Assembly: GCA_021927905.1 (NCBI GenBank) | Contig: BLLK01000047.1 | Coordinates: forward strand, 4,092,001-4,156,000 | Length of the DNA: 64,000 nucleotides | Source: Chaetoceros tenuissimus | Taxonomy: Eukaryota > Bacillariophyta > Thalassiosirophyceae > Chaetocerotales > Chaetocerotaceae | Direction: 5' to 3' | In this document: in pieces, positions 42,384 through 53,041 of the stretch | Layout of the letters: the number at the start of each line of letters is the position of its first letter | How positions within the stretch are numbered: the first letter of the stretch is position 1 | Program-made: the position numbers and the translations under genes | The notes under the pieces: model-generated | Database searches by the model: none | Told to the model about the DNA's origin: nothing | Seen by the model: the letters and a program-made list of their open reading frames with translations, nothing else

Positions 42384-43776
42384 CAACCCTTTTCTGATAG
42401 ATGCATAGAGACAAGTAGTCTAGTTGTAGCTCCATTGCACTCAGGCAACAAAAGTCAAAGTTGTAGTCTGCGACACTGTTTCGGTGTCTTCTTTTTTCAT
42501 TCAGGGCAGATCTATTCATACTCATATTCATATGCGTATTCTGTACTTCGATCATTCATTGTTCTTTGATCAAGACCAATATTTCTTTTTATTTTTCTTT
42601 CCTTCCTATAAAAGTACATCAAACAGTATAACCTCATTCCACATTCTTTCTAGTCAATTGAAGCCATCATCAATCATAATTTTATGGTATTTGTCACATT
42701 CAAATGTCTTTGTGTGTATTGACTGTTGCTTGTCGCTTACATATTTCTGTATTCATATTCATAGTCTAAATTTTCGAGTCAAGCTTGTTCCCATTTTTCA
42801 TTGATTTGAAAATATTGGATATTTCTTTGTTCTACATTGTCAATCATCAGACGGAAGCTTCGAGCTAACCACATCCACGACGTATATGTACCAATGTTTG
42901 GATCAATTTCCTAATTTATTATCTTCAGAATTACCGAAGCTTCTTATTACGAGTCGTACATACGAAGCCATTGTATATCTTTGGATATTAAATGATTAAG
43001 GGTTCAAATGTCCAAATCACTGCATTCTTTTCCTTTTCAAGTAAAGTCTATTTGATTGTAAACAAATTACCGCCACCGTGGGCAGTCAATTGAATAGTAG
43101 AATTTTTGCAGGGCATAAATTATGACTCAAGCGGCTATATCCGTTGAGAATTTCATTGGAACTACTGCATGCACTCTACTGCAAAGGTGACAATTTCAAG
43201 TTGTAAACTAAAGAAGGTATCTCTCATCTAGGTTTTTGCTGTTTTCGTAAACCGCTAGAGCAACCAGTCTTCCTTGCGAAGAATTCTGCCTATTTTTGAT
43301 TAGAGAACTCATAGCAACCTCCCTATGAAATATACAGTATTCACTCCAGCTAGAACTGTACACTACTTCATAAAAAAATGAATTGAGCTAGCTAGTGAAG
43401 GTTCAAACTTTTGAATTGAATTACTTGTTGGATGTGGAAGAGAGAGAGAGAAGAGAGAGCTCCCCCGGACCCCGGACAAAAAGAAAAAAAAGGAAAGGAC
43501 GGTCGTAGAGTCGATGTGGCTATGCCACTTGCTATTTTGGAATCAGGAAGTTTCGTTGATGAATCCAGGATCCTAACTAATAAAATCATTTCAACAAAAA
43601 GTTCTTGATTCATGTAGAGTAACAAGAATATATTATAAAAGAAAACTTTTACATACTTTCTCATTACCTTCACCAGCTGGTTATTTGATCATTACAATTC
43701 ATTCTATATTCGTTTGGATGCTAGTGAAAATTATAATATGTAGAAAGAGAAAATAAATCTGAATATACCATCTTCT

Positions 43777-45093
43777 CTATACATCGGCAGACGTATAAAT
43801 ATGCTCGTGAAACCAGCCTTGAACTCCAAATCGTTCCCTATTTGTCTGTAAAACTTCGTGAGGCAGTGACACAGAATCAAACAACACCAATGTCCCTGCA
43901 CTTGGATAGATATCTTTGATCCTCTCTCCTCCATCTTGACCTTTATCATTCGCATCACTCTTTACAAAACTAGATACTAGTGACTTGGGTGCATCGATCA
44001 AATGAAAGCGTTCCGCATCTACAGCATTGTCAATCATGAGTTTTCTCGCAACTGCATCCCCTCCACCTAAATACAGTGCCAAATTTGCGAATGGAGCTTT
44101 GGACAAGTCTCGTTTTTTCCCGTCCTTTTCAAATGTATAAAGTACACATGTTTCATTTTCAGGTCCATCTCTATTGGGATCCAAAAAGACTGGTTGTTCA
44201 CGTAACCCTTTGTTAGGATTCGCCTTTAGCCAACCAACTTGCAAATCGTTGCGAATAGCAGCACCTACAGGAAATGCAGATTCATATTCCCGTTCATGCA
44301 ATCTCAATTGTCCTCCATCTCGTTCAGGATCCCAATCATCATTCAAATACACTAACCAAGTAACACTTCTCCTAGATGCATTTTCCTTCAGGGGAAGTTT
44401 TGATCCATGTGGTCTCTTCAACTCTAAATGATGTTCATCCGTATGCCGATTCAACAAAGCACCAACTCCATACCGTAAATACTCCATTTCATGAGTCTGT
44501 TCATCCTTTTCTTGATCTAACGTTGGCCTATCCAAACCTCGTGCAAGTTCCGCCTTGACAACAGCCATTTTCCTCTTGAGTGAATTTCTTACATCTAAAT
44601 CACCAACAGCATCATCCATAAATGGACCTATCCTCTTCTTGGAAGCAAAAGAAGGCATAATCCATCGATCATTAGCCTCTTTATCTGCTTTATTTTTATT
44701 TCTCGATAAAATAAAGTTTGTAAAGTGTCCCCCCTTATAACAAGTCTGTGCATCTTTTAAGAGTAGAAAAGTTTCTTGTTTGGATAGCCAATTGGGTATA
44801 ACTGCTGCTTTACCCGCTTGAATGGTTTGTAACGTTCCTTCTGGTAGAGAAGATGGTATCGAGTTTGATTCTAATGCTATGGATGCCGTGTTGACCAATG
44901 TTCTCCATGTTGTTTCGGCTGTGAGTGCGGCTGTGGAGGAAAGGATTGCCTGTCTTCGTGAAATTGCAGAAAGAAGAGTCGAAGATTCATGTGATGACTT
45001 TTGTGTGGAAGATGGGACTTGAAAGCTGAAGCAATTTTGTAAATGACTCAAATAGAAGCTGATAGAGAGATATGTCAGTAAAGAAGGCTTCAT
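43777..45093 (-). CDS. 2-oxoglutarate/Fe(II) oxygenase (prolyl-4-hydroxylase-like), plastid-type
   Basis: Single exon, 438 residues. The N-terminus is bipartite: a hydrophobic signal (LLTYLSISFYLSHLQNC), then FSFQVPS as a possible plastid motif. A twin-Arg segment SRRQAILSSTAALTA follows at about residues 45-60, as seen in thylakoid-lumen Tat signals, so plastid lumen targeting is possible. The iron site is HTDEHH (HxD) with the distal His in LPHEV, and the 2-oxoglutarate Arg in TNRERFGVQGWF. DWDPERDGGQLRLHE is the family's conserved strand. Such enzymes hydroxylate prolyl or other residues; the substrate is unknown. It is the only complete copy; three truncated copies lie at 34.6-36.3 kb. 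Confidence 0.85.
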   Translation of the reverse strand: MKPSLLTYLSISFYLSHLQNCFSFQVPSSTQKSSHESSTLLSAISRRQAILSSTAALTAETTWRTLVNTASIALESNSIPSSLPEGTLQTIQAGKAAVIPNWLSKQETFLLLKDAQTCYKGGHFTNFILSRNKNKADKEANDRWIMPSFASKKRIGPFMDDAVGDLDVRNSLKRKMAVVKAELARGLDRPTLDQEKDEQTHEMEYLRYGVGALLNRHTDEHHLELKRPHGSKLPLKENASRRSVTWLVYLNDDWDPERDGGQLRLHEREYESAFPVGAAIRNDLQVGWLKANPNKGLREQPVFLDPNRDGPENETCVLYTFEKDGKKRDLSKAPFANLALYLGGGDAVARKLMIDNAVDAERFHLIDAPKSLVSSFVKSDANDKGQDGGERIKDIYPSAGTLVLFDSVSLPHEVLQTNRERFGVQGWFHEHIYTSADV

Positions 45094-45747
45094 TGTAAGG
45101 TCTATCTAGTACTTGATGTAATAGAATAGACATATCATGAGAAGTAAAGTTCTAATGAAAGTGCTTTCCTTGTTGCGTTGCAAATTGGAGGATCGTCGAG
45201 TGGCACAATGACGGGGGACGGGAATAGAATAGCTAGGCACAATGCTGCGTAGTAGCAGCAAGACAAGATGTATTTGAACGAAGAGGAAAGCAATACACAA
45301 CGGTCCAAATACATCAGTTCATTTTCTAGATAGGTCTAGGTAAAGGCTTATGACTAGGTATTAACATAGATAAAAAGGAAAAAACTATACCTACATATAT
45401 CACTATGTCACTAGACAAACTCACACAGGAGGGGGATGATCCAGCATACAGCAATCGCTTCTTCTCTGGAACACTCCCCGCACCAACCGGAAAAATCGTC
45501 AATTTCCTATCCCAGCACTCGAAGGAGGGTGGTGCGGAGACCGTCCTTTGATGACGGGAATGGAGCTAAAATCAAATGTCATTGGGTTGCTCGAAGCCCG
45601 AAGTTTTTCTGAGGAATTGCTACATTACTCAATGCAAATTTTAAAGATGGTTGATTTCTTCCAAACATATTTACAATAATATTCAAGTTATCCCAATTTA
45701 CTTTTTTATTTTTATTATATACTCTTTTCTAGTAATACAAACAATCT
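45094..45747. other. Intergenic, nothing recognised
   Basis: No protein-like frame, RNA gene or clear repeat. The region lies between the start of the oxygenase gene and the 3' end of the trypsin gene. Confidence 0.4.
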
Positions 45748-47109
45748 TTATTTCTGACAATCACCAACCCAGATAATCTTTTTTCGTTTACCACAGAAAC
45801 TGGAATTGAATACAGTCTCTTCTACTTCACGTTCATCATTCAATTTCAATACTCGTAAGAATCCAGCACCTGGATCAGGATCACACAATCCATTACCCTT
45901 TTTATCTACAAAAATGACTCTCCAGCATTTACGATTTGGTATACATACATCATTGCTCTTGTATTGACCTATATTGTTGACAACCATTTTCAACATTCTT
46001 CGATTCTTTTCACTCCTGAGAACCATTTTAGATGTAGATTTTGTTTGATCATTCTTGAGTGCAAATCTGTAATTGGTACATCCTATTTTGGGAGGAGTTG
46101 GAGTAGGATCGACTGGTGATGCTGTAGGTGCTGATGTCGAAGGTGGCAATGTCACTGGAACAGGTTCTTGAACTGGAGCTGGTACTGGTGGAGCTGGTAC
46201 TGGTTCTACTGCTGTTGGAGCAGGAGCATTCGGGCACCAAGAAGGTAAATCATTCATGTTTTGATGGCTATTGGAAGCACATACAACTTGTTTCAACCAT
46301 GGTGCTACCGATGACACACGAGTGTATACACCAGGATAATTTGGATGAGCACATTCAATACCCCAACTGACGATTCCAGACACGATATTCTTTTGTTTGT
46401 CAAACAATGGTCCTCCCGAATCACCTGCACATGCATCTTTTCCATCTCCTGCTGCACAAATCATACTATCCTCATGATATTTCAAACCTGAATTCTTGAA
46501 TTTATTCCAGCATACATTATCTGGTACAAATGGTACATCTACATGTTGCAAATGATTCGGTAACTTTTTACTATCCCAATCAAGCCATCCATATCCAATG
46601 GCAGTGAGTAATGTCGATGAAGTATAATTCTCAGAAGCTCCATTGATATCAATATTGGCAGGAGTCATTGAAGAAGGTTGCTTCAAACGAATCAAAGCAG
46701 CATCGTATTGTAATTTCGATGCATTCCAGTTACTAGGCAGGTAGACATTATCCACACGAATCTTTTCTTGATCTTGATTGCAATTTCCTGAATATCTACA
46801 AAGAGAACCAATGTGCATGTTTCCCCTGGAAGTAAGCTTGGCTTGATTCCCAGCTACACAATGTGCTGCTGTTAGAATGTATTCGGAGGAAATGAGTGTT
46901 CCTCCACAGATACTTATAGTACGATCCCATTCTACAAACCATGGATAGGAATCTTTAGGTACTTGTGTTCCTCCTACAATTCTTTGTTCTGCAGTTTCTT
47001 CTTGTTGTTCAACAGCTCGTACTACATCTTGTAGGAAGCCATCACTTTCATTTGCTTGAGTAGATGCAAAGAGTGAAAGTAGGAATGGAGCAACTGTCGC
47101 AATCTTCAT
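45748..47109 (-). CDS. Secreted trypsin-like serine protease (S1A) with C-terminal module
   Basis: Single exon, 453 residues. There is a signal peptide (KIATVAPFLLSLFASTQA), a short propeptide and the zymogen site R43|IVGG. The triad is complete: His83 (TAAHC), Asp136 (QYDAALI) and Ser231 (GDSGGP). Asp225, six before the Ser, gives trypsin-type Lys/Arg specificity. An APVPAP/Thr-Pro linker follows (residues 290-345), then a roughly 110-residue domain with CIPNRKCWRVIF, DKKGNGLCD and GAGFLRVL. That domain pattern recurs in the left-edge gene and in the giant repeat protein. The enzyme is probably secreted and tethered to cell-wall or mucilage material through the extra domain. It diverges from the glycosyltransferase at 47552. 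Confidence 0.9.
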   Translation of the reverse strand: MKIATVAPFLLSLFASTQANESDGFLQDVVRAVEQQEETAEQRIVGGTQVPKDSYPWFVEWDRTISICGGTLISSEYILTAAHCVAGNQAKLTSRGNMHIGSLCRYSGNCNQDQEKIRVDNVYLPSNWNASKLQYDAALIRLKQPSSMTPANIDINGASENYTSSTLLTAIGYGWLDWDSKKLPNHLQHVDVPFVPDNVCWNKFKNSGLKYHEDSMICAAGDGKDACAGDSGGPLFDKQKNIVSGIVSWGIECAHPNYPGVYTRVSSVAPWLKQVVCASNSHQNMNDLPSWCPNAPAPTAVEPVPAPPVPAPVQEPVPVTLPPSTSAPTASPVDPTPTPPKIGCTNYRFALKNDQTKSTSKMVLRSEKNRRMLKMVVNNIGQYKSNDVCIPNRKCWRVIFVDKKGNGLCDPDPGAGFLRVLKLNDEREVEETVFNSSFCGKRKKIIWVGDCQK

Positions 47110-47551
47110 TGTGTATATTTTATAAACAATGTCTGTTGTCTATTGTACACAGTGTACGTTGAATTATGTGCGATGGATGCAAAATGTGAACTGGAGCGAC
47201 ACGTGTTGGACAAGACTTATCATCTAGCGATAATTTAAAGCCTATTTAGCTCATTAAAGCCTTATTTTAGTATTTTCTCAGGATCACATACAAGACTGCC
47301 GAGTCATTTGTACTAAATCTCTACAATCGGCGATAGGTGACCCAGCCTAAGTTATATTACAGACATTCTTTTTTCCAAGCTAGAAAAAGGTTGTCTCTAG
47401 AAAAGATACATTTCTTTGGAAAGAATGAAGATGAAAGATGAAGGTAAAAGAAAAGAAGTCCATGACCAATCCTTCATTCATCTAATGCAAATCATTTCTT
47501 TGAATTAGATACACTACTAGGCTAGCTTCACATATTAACACACACGTGACC

Positions 47552-48730
47552 ATGAGCTCAACAACCTTTGGCCCCAAGCGTCCGAATGCGATCGCAACAT
47601 TGCTCACTACAGATGACTTTCTACCAGGAGTTCAGACTCTTTTCCATTCACTAAAAGAAACATTACCTTCTGAAAAACATTACAAAAATTCCCCAAATGA
47701 ATATCGACCAGAACGTATCGTACTCGTCACTCCAAACATTTCTCAAAACGTAAGAGACGCCCTCTATCCCGCATTCTGTACAAGAATCATACAAGTCGAT
47801 CCTATAGCTATTCCTTCTTCTCAAGAAAATGAATCGCATGTATCCTCCTGGAGTCATTTATGCGGTTATACAAAATTACAAATGTTTCATCAAATCGTCT
47901 ATGAGAAACTTTTATACATTGATTCCGACTGTCTTGTACAAAAAGATGTGAGTCATTTATTTCAGATTGAAAAATGCAATGAATTGGGTTTATTAGCTGC
48001 TGCACCAGATGTATTCCCACCGGATAAATTCAATGCGGGCGTAATGCTTCTTCAACCTTCTGCAAGAGTATTTGAATCATTGCTTTCGAAAGCGCAAGAA
48101 TTGATTACATACGATGGAGGGGATACGGGGTTTTTAAATGCATATTTTGACAAATGGAATGAATATCCCAAGGAGAATCGATTGGGGTTTGCATATAATG
48201 CACAACGATTTTTACATCAGTGTACCTATGAGAAACAACCGAAATATTGGGATATTGCCGTGGGAGATAAATATATTGTACATTATAGTTCTAGTCCAAA
48301 GCCATGGGAATCTTCCATGAATGCTACCATGAAGGACATTGCTTCAGATCATTTGACAAATGAGGAGTTGGAAAAAGTGAAATTGGCGGAAGGCAAGAGT
48401 AAAGCATTGGATAAGCTTTGGAAAAAGTGCTACAATCGTAGTATGCAATTCAAGGAAGATTTTGAAGAAAGACAAAAATTGAAAAAGCAGCGAAAGGTTG
48501 TTGCTGCTAACAAGCCAAAGCCTGTAGCGAAACCAGCAGCGGCGTCGAGTGGTCCATCTGCAAAGGTAAAGGGTGCCTTGACATTCAACAAACGATACAA
48601 GCAACTCAAGAAGGAAGGCCATGATCAAAAAACAGCCATGGCAATGGCAAGGCGTGAATTTGGTATGGATACCAATGATAATGTCAGTGCGGGGAAACAA
48701 GTGGCAGCCATGTTTGGAATGCCATTGTAA
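47552..48730 (+). CDS. GT8 glycosyltransferase (glycogenin-like)
   Basis: About 392 residues from ATG 47552; an in-frame GTG lies two codons upstream, but the ATG is preferred. The GT-A fold of family 8 is clear: NAIATLLTTDDFLPG at the N-terminus, CGYTKLQMFHQIVYEKLLYIDSDCLV with the metal-binding DxD, then FNAGVMLLQPS, GGDTGFLNAYF and a terminal IVHYSSSPKPW. These enzymes transfer glucose, galactose or xylose to protein or sugar acceptors. The C-terminal 70 residues form a Lys/Ala-rich linker and a small helical module (FNKRYKQLKKEGHDQ...ARREFG) unlike classical glycogenin. No signal peptide is seen, so a cytosolic carbohydrate-priming role is possible. Confidence 0.85.
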   Translation: MSSTTFGPKRPNAIATLLTTDDFLPGVQTLFHSLKETLPSEKHYKNSPNEYRPERIVLVTPNISQNVRDALYPAFCTRIIQVDPIAIPSSQENESHVSSWSHLCGYTKLQMFHQIVYEKLLYIDSDCLVQKDVSHLFQIEKCNELGLLAAAPDVFPPDKFNAGVMLLQPSARVFESLLSKAQELITYDGGDTGFLNAYFDKWNEYPKENRLGFAYNAQRFLHQCTYEKQPKYWDIAVGDKYIVHYSSSPKPWESSMNATMKDIASDHLTNEELEKVKLAEGKSKALDKLWKKCYNRSMQFKEDFEERQKLKKQRKVVAANKPKPVAKPAAASSGPSAKVKGALTFNKRYKQLKKEGHDQKTAMAMARREFGMDTNDNVSAGKQVAAMFGMPL

Positions 48731-48795
48731 TCAACAACAATCAGAAATATAGTAGTCTATTTCGATAATTACTATAAACATAAAAAAGTATATAG

Positions 48796-50094
48796 CTAAC
48801 ACCAACCATCATCTGTATCTTCATCAGGTAGTAATATTTGTCCTCTTGTAGGTGATTGTGTGAATTCAATTCGCATTTCTTCCAACTCTTGCATTTTATG
48901 ATCCATCACAATTCTAGGACTTCGACGAGAAGGAGGAGATTGTGGTTGAACCTTTTGTATCTTTTCTACATTTCTCGTATTTGTTTTATGGACATCTTCT
49001 TCGTCATCGGATAGTTCTATTACTTCATCTACAATGCTTTGTACCACTATTTCAATCATCAAATTATCACCATAGCCTAGTCCAGCCATTTCAAATATTT
49101 GCCTTGTCGTAAAAGAAGCTGCATGCTTCTTTGTCAATGGAAAGCCTATAGGTTGCACAATGAATAATCGTTCCTCATGGTGTTTCTTGGCTGGCAAGAT
49201 TCTACATTTACGAAGTGCTTCCAGAAACGTTTGCGTGTCCCATAGTTCCCGACTCATGAATATTCCTTGCATTCTATGTTGCCATTTGAATGTAATCTTT
49301 GCAAATAAGTGTGCATCGTCCGGTAACGTGTCTTGTATATGTATCCTTTTGGTAGAAGTTATATTTGTACTCAATGATGATTCTGCAATGGATATATCAG
49401 CATCATTCTCTATATCCTTCTCTAGGTCTCCAAACGATAAGGAGGAAATTACTTGCCTCATCTTGGGATTTTCATCATTCTTTATTTCATCTTCAATCAT
49501 GGCTGCTTGAGGTTCAACAAAACCATGAGAGCTATGACTCACATCCAGCGAACTTGAAGTTTCTCTCAAGGTACTTTCAATCAATTCTCTGTAAAAGCCA
49601 TTGTTCAGATCCATAGCCGTCTCACCCTCTTCATTTTCAATCTCAATCAAATTCTTTCGACCAACAGTGACAAACAATTTAATAATCTCTTGAGGATTCT
49701 CATGATGAAAACAAGCAATATGAAGGGCAGTCCATCCATCTTCATTCTGAATCATTAGAATAGTCTTGCCACCAACATTGACCAGTAGTTTGACAACTTG
49801 ATAACTTGCGTTATAACTACATGCGAAATGCAAAGGTGTTTGAAGATATGTATCCGTTTCAAACAAGATGGACTGACCGCATATATCCAGCATGAGTTGA
49901 ATAATGTCTACTGGTGGATCATTACTACAGGCTTTTTGTAAACTGTTCCAATCGCAGCAGTTGTATCCGTGATTGTGTCGCCATTGTATATTCTTCTTTT
50001 TGATCTGGTTTGTGTCGGGTGAGTGAAGGAGATACTCACGGACTTGGTCCCATTTTTTGTGTTCGCAGAGATTGTAAAGTTCTTTGCCGTTCAT
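48796..50094 (-). CDS. Ankyrin-repeat protein
   Basis: Single exon, 432 residues, no targeting signal. Residues 1-165 contain four or so ankyrin units (WNSLQKACSNDPPVDIIQLMLD, QTPLHFACSYNASYQVVKLLV, WTALHIACFHHENPQEIIKLF). The remainder has acidic and basic disordered segments and a middle region (HLFAKITFKWQHR, SRELWDTQTFLEALRKC, FTTRQIFEMAGLG) that I do not recognise but which looks folded. Ankyrin proteins of this kind are abundant in diatoms and are usually protein-binding adaptors. It is convergent with the GT8 gene, 66 bp away. Confidence 0.8.
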   Translation of the reverse strand: MNGKELYNLCEHKKWDQVREYLLHSPDTNQIKKKNIQWRHNHGYNCCDWNSLQKACSNDPPVDIIQLMLDICGQSILFETDTYLQTPLHFACSYNASYQVVKLLVNVGGKTILMIQNEDGWTALHIACFHHENPQEIIKLFVTVGRKNLIEIENEEGETAMDLNNGFYRELIESTLRETSSSLDVSHSSHGFVEPQAAMIEDEIKNDENPKMRQVISSLSFGDLEKDIENDADISIAESSLSTNITSTKRIHIQDTLPDDAHLFAKITFKWQHRMQGIFMSRELWDTQTFLEALRKCRILPAKKHHEERLFIVQPIGFPLTKKHAASFTTRQIFEMAGLGYGDNLMIEIVVQSIVDEVIELSDDEEDVHKTNTRNVEKIQKVQPQSPPSRRSPRIVMDHKMQELEEMRIEFTQSPTRGQILLPDEDTDDGWC

Positions 50095-50522
50095 GGAAAA
50101 TATAGATATGAATGAAGTAGTAGGAAGGCTTTGTTATTATTTATGAGATGTGTATAAAAGTGCTCTTTGAGAAAGAATGAGGCTTCTGCTGTCGAAAAGG
50201 AAGAGGGAAGAGGGAAGGCCCAATGCTAGTTCAGTAAGTACGATTGAACAAGGAGACACTCTTTCTCCAGCCAATGACGTGTTTGAAAAATGAGAGGAAG
50301 GAAATTGGAATTATTTTTACTTGACAACAGAGAATGTTATTTTAATAAATAAAAGCTAAGAATAGCCCACCAAACAAGATGAAACAAAGCTCAAGTAAGA
50401 CATTTTATCCCAAACATGAGTTTAGAGCCATAAGAAAGCAAATGGTTTTGTGAATAATGCCAATGACTCTTTTGGCGAAAAAATGTATAATTTATTAAAA
50501 AAACGATTTATATTGAATGATC
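50095..50522. other. Intergenic, nothing recognised
   Basis: AT-rich, with no repeat or gene I can support. It lies between the ankyrin gene start and the receptor-like gene 3' end. Confidence 0.4.
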
Positions 50523-52586
50523 TCAAGAAATTGATGAAGAGAATAGATTGTCCTTCAATTCACGTGAAGAATCAATGTTGTCATGCCCATTCTCATCAAA
50601 CGAAAGTGCATAATGAGACGGATATTCATCGCGAGGATATTCATCTTTTCCTTGAATATGGTACCAATCACGCTCAGAATGATATAATATATTGTTTGAA
50701 CTCATTTGACTTTTGCTTCCATTAAAATCGTTGGCATAACTGGCCTCTTTCACTTCGTTCAAAAGATATTCAAGATCTTCTGGTGATTTTGATTTTCCCA
50801 TTATTGAAGGATTCATTGAAGACACAACGTTTTCAACTCCAAACGGTACACTTTCAATTTTAGCACAAGGTTGTACCGGCACGACATCAGGGTCATTAGG
50901 AATACTGCCTTCGAGGTGGTCAAACCTTTCATCAAATTGAAATACTCGCAGAGGTGGGACTTCACCTCCAGCCTTGACTATCAGGTAAAATGATCTGATC
51001 CAGTTGTGATCTTTCCGTATCTGGCGAAAAAACATCACAGCTGGCCGAGTGAAAATGAGAATATGGATAACACCTTTTAACGGATATATGATGCTGTTAG
51101 AGAACCTCAATATTAGAGGAAGATCCTCCGGTGCAATATTCTTTTGTAGCATCAAATATGAAATTCCTAAAAATGGTCCAAGTATGATAACATTTGCTGC
51201 TATCCATAGTAAAGCTTGCGTGGAAATGACCTTGACGTATAGCTTTCTCAGCTCTTCTGCATCTTGCTTCTGTTTTTCTCGTTCTTGAATTCGATCTATT
51301 TCTGGAACAACGCCTACAATGCATGCACTTTCTTCATTATTAATTTCAAAGGAACTCTTATCAACAGAAACTGTCTTTTTCTCTGATTTTTCATCTTCCA
51401 GTTGAATAGAAGATGACTTTGACCTCGAAGACAATTTGACGATATTCTGAAGGAGTTTCATGCTCTTTTCACTTGTTTCTTTGTCATTGGCAATCTTTTT
51501 CTTCGAGCATTTACTGTTTTCGTCTGATGCGTCAAGGAGTACATGGTCTGAACTTTTGGGCAATCCTTCCACTTTTTCCTCATCTTCAAAGTCCCCATTT
51601 TGTTCAACTATTGGTTCATAGCGGTCCAAGCCTTGATTACGCAAGTTTGTTAAATTGCCTTCTTCTCTTCTTTCTGCTTCCTCGTCTTGATCCTCATCTT
51701 TACTCTCACTTTCCTGTCTTTTCATAGAAGGATCAGTTTTGGATATATTACGGTATAGCACACTTTTTTGAATGGCAACCTTAATCATCACTATTGCTAT
51801 AACTAGCACAGTGAGGAAAGAAAAGCCGACAATGCAAAAACTCAAGAGAGCTATATTGCGCGCATTCTTTTGAATACTTGAATCGCATTCTCCATATAGA
51901 TCTGGTTTCTGGCTACAACCTGTCGGAAAGTTGGTAGCTGGTGCACACATGACTCCTGTCGGTGCTGTATGTATAGTGTCCAATACTGCTGAGCAAATTG
52001 TACCTATCGTGGCAACCCCAATAATAAGTGTATGCATTTTTCTCTCGAATCTTGAAAGAAATTCATCGTCTTTCATCTTCAAACATAACTTGCACAGGTA
52101 GTAAAAGCATAAAAAGGCAAAGTACATGTTGGACAATAGGAACCCAAATCCAAGTAAGAAGCCAACCCATTGGCAAGTTTCATAACTGCCTACGGCCCAC
52201 TTAGCGAGTGGATACTCGGGTGTAGCAAGAAATGGTCCTAGAGCTAGTGAGATTACATAAAACATGTCGGCTAGACAGAGAAGGAATAAAATTCTTCTAT
52301 AAGGATTCGATAGACCCCCAAGCTTTTTCTTCTTTTTGATCTTTTTCCTTCGCCTATTATAATATTTCATCTCGACTACTCGTACATATTTTTTCATTTT
52401 TAGAATTCTGATGGCCAATGAAAGGGAAGCAAGGAATGAAAAAATCGATAGAGCGACTTGTAGAGACACTTGTAAAGACCATGTACTACTACTACCGGTA
52501 GTAGAACTAGTGGCGGCTTCATCTAGGATCCTTTCAGGTTGAGGGGCATGTGTATTTAGATACGGCATGTCGATTTCAGCTAGCAT
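50523..52586 (-). CDS. Seven-transmembrane receptor-like protein 1
   Basis: Single exon, 687 residues. Seven hydrophobic spans fit a GPCR layout: SLQVALSIFSFLASLSLAI, RILFLLCLADMFYVISLAL, VGFLLGFGFLLSNMYFAFL, LIIGVATIGTICSAV, SFCIVGFSFLTVLVIAIVM, IAANVIILGPFLGISYLML and SNSIIYPLKGVIHILIFTRP. A very long third cytoplasmic loop of about 200 charged residues lies between spans 5 and 6. The segment SNPYRR before span 2 and CQW before span 3 match the second receptor at 53042, so the two are tandem paralogues of a diatom 7TM family distantly like rhodopsin/cAMP-type receptors. The ligand is unknown. No G-protein contact motif such as DRY is convincing. Confidence 0.65.
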   Translation of the reverse strand: MLAEIDMPYLNTHAPQPERILDEAATSSTTGSSSTWSLQVSLQVALSIFSFLASLSLAIRILKMKKYVRVVEMKYYNRRRKKIKKKKKLGGLSNPYRRILFLLCLADMFYVISLALGPFLATPEYPLAKWAVGSYETCQWVGFLLGFGFLLSNMYFAFLCFYYLCKLCLKMKDDEFLSRFERKMHTLIIGVATIGTICSAVLDTIHTAPTGVMCAPATNFPTGCSQKPDLYGECDSSIQKNARNIALLSFCIVGFSFLTVLVIAIVMIKVAIQKSVLYRNISKTDPSMKRQESESKDEDQDEEAERREEGNLTNLRNQGLDRYEPIVEQNGDFEDEEKVEGLPKSSDHVLLDASDENSKCSKKKIANDKETSEKSMKLLQNIVKLSSRSKSSSIQLEDEKSEKKTVSVDKSSFEINNEESACIVGVVPEIDRIQEREKQKQDAEELRKLYVKVISTQALLWIAANVIILGPFLGISYLMLQKNIAPEDLPLILRFSNSIIYPLKGVIHILIFTRPAVMFFRQIRKDHNWIRSFYLIVKAGGEVPPLRVFQFDERFDHLEGSIPNDPDVVPVQPCAKIESVPFGVENVVSSMNPSIMGKSKSPEDLEYLLNEVKEASYANDFNGSKSQMSSNNILYHSERDWYHIQGKDEYPRDEYPSHYALSFDENGHDNIDSSRELKDNLFSSSIS

Positions 52587-53041
52587 CGTTGTATTTAGAG
52601 CTATTACTATGTTTTGGCTACTTTTTTTATTGTGAAACTTGCAGGCAACAACGACGACTGGTTGTAATTATCACTTTTTCCTTGTTCGTTACTGAAACAA
52701 ACCTTCCCGCTTTCCTTTCACATGTCTTACCATCTGCTCTTCAACTTCAAGTTATCCTTCTTTATTACATATTGGACAAGTATATGTCAATATATGAATA
52801 ATTTTAAAGATTCTTCTTGCTTGCTTCTTTCATATTATTTTGAAATATCTTTTTCAAGACGTCCCCGAAGACAGAATGACCGTTCGAAATTAAAAGGTTC
52901 GTTGGGAAGATTATGCGCATTGTGCGTTGTCTTTATTTTGAATTTGTTACTCATCCAAGCTTAGTTCCACATCTCTTTCTCACCGGCCGTGAAGGAATCT
53001 ATTCATAATTTTCTCTTTCCTGCCTGTCATAATATGAAAAT
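52587..53041. other. Intergenic, nothing recognised
   Basis: No supported gene or repeat. It separates the two 7TM genes and probably holds the promoter of the first. Confidence 0.4.

Larger units (their letters stand above)
42006..43776. other. Intergenic region, duplicated block with 3' UTR hairpins
   Basis: No gene. The hairpin CACACTCAAGTGTG occurs at 42141-42154 and again at 42370-42383 inside a nested partial duplication of the 80-bp block. The 42860-43080 segment parallels 39690-39850. The tract at 43440-43500 is purine-rich (GAGAGA) and C-rich, possibly slippage-prone. Confidence 0.6.
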
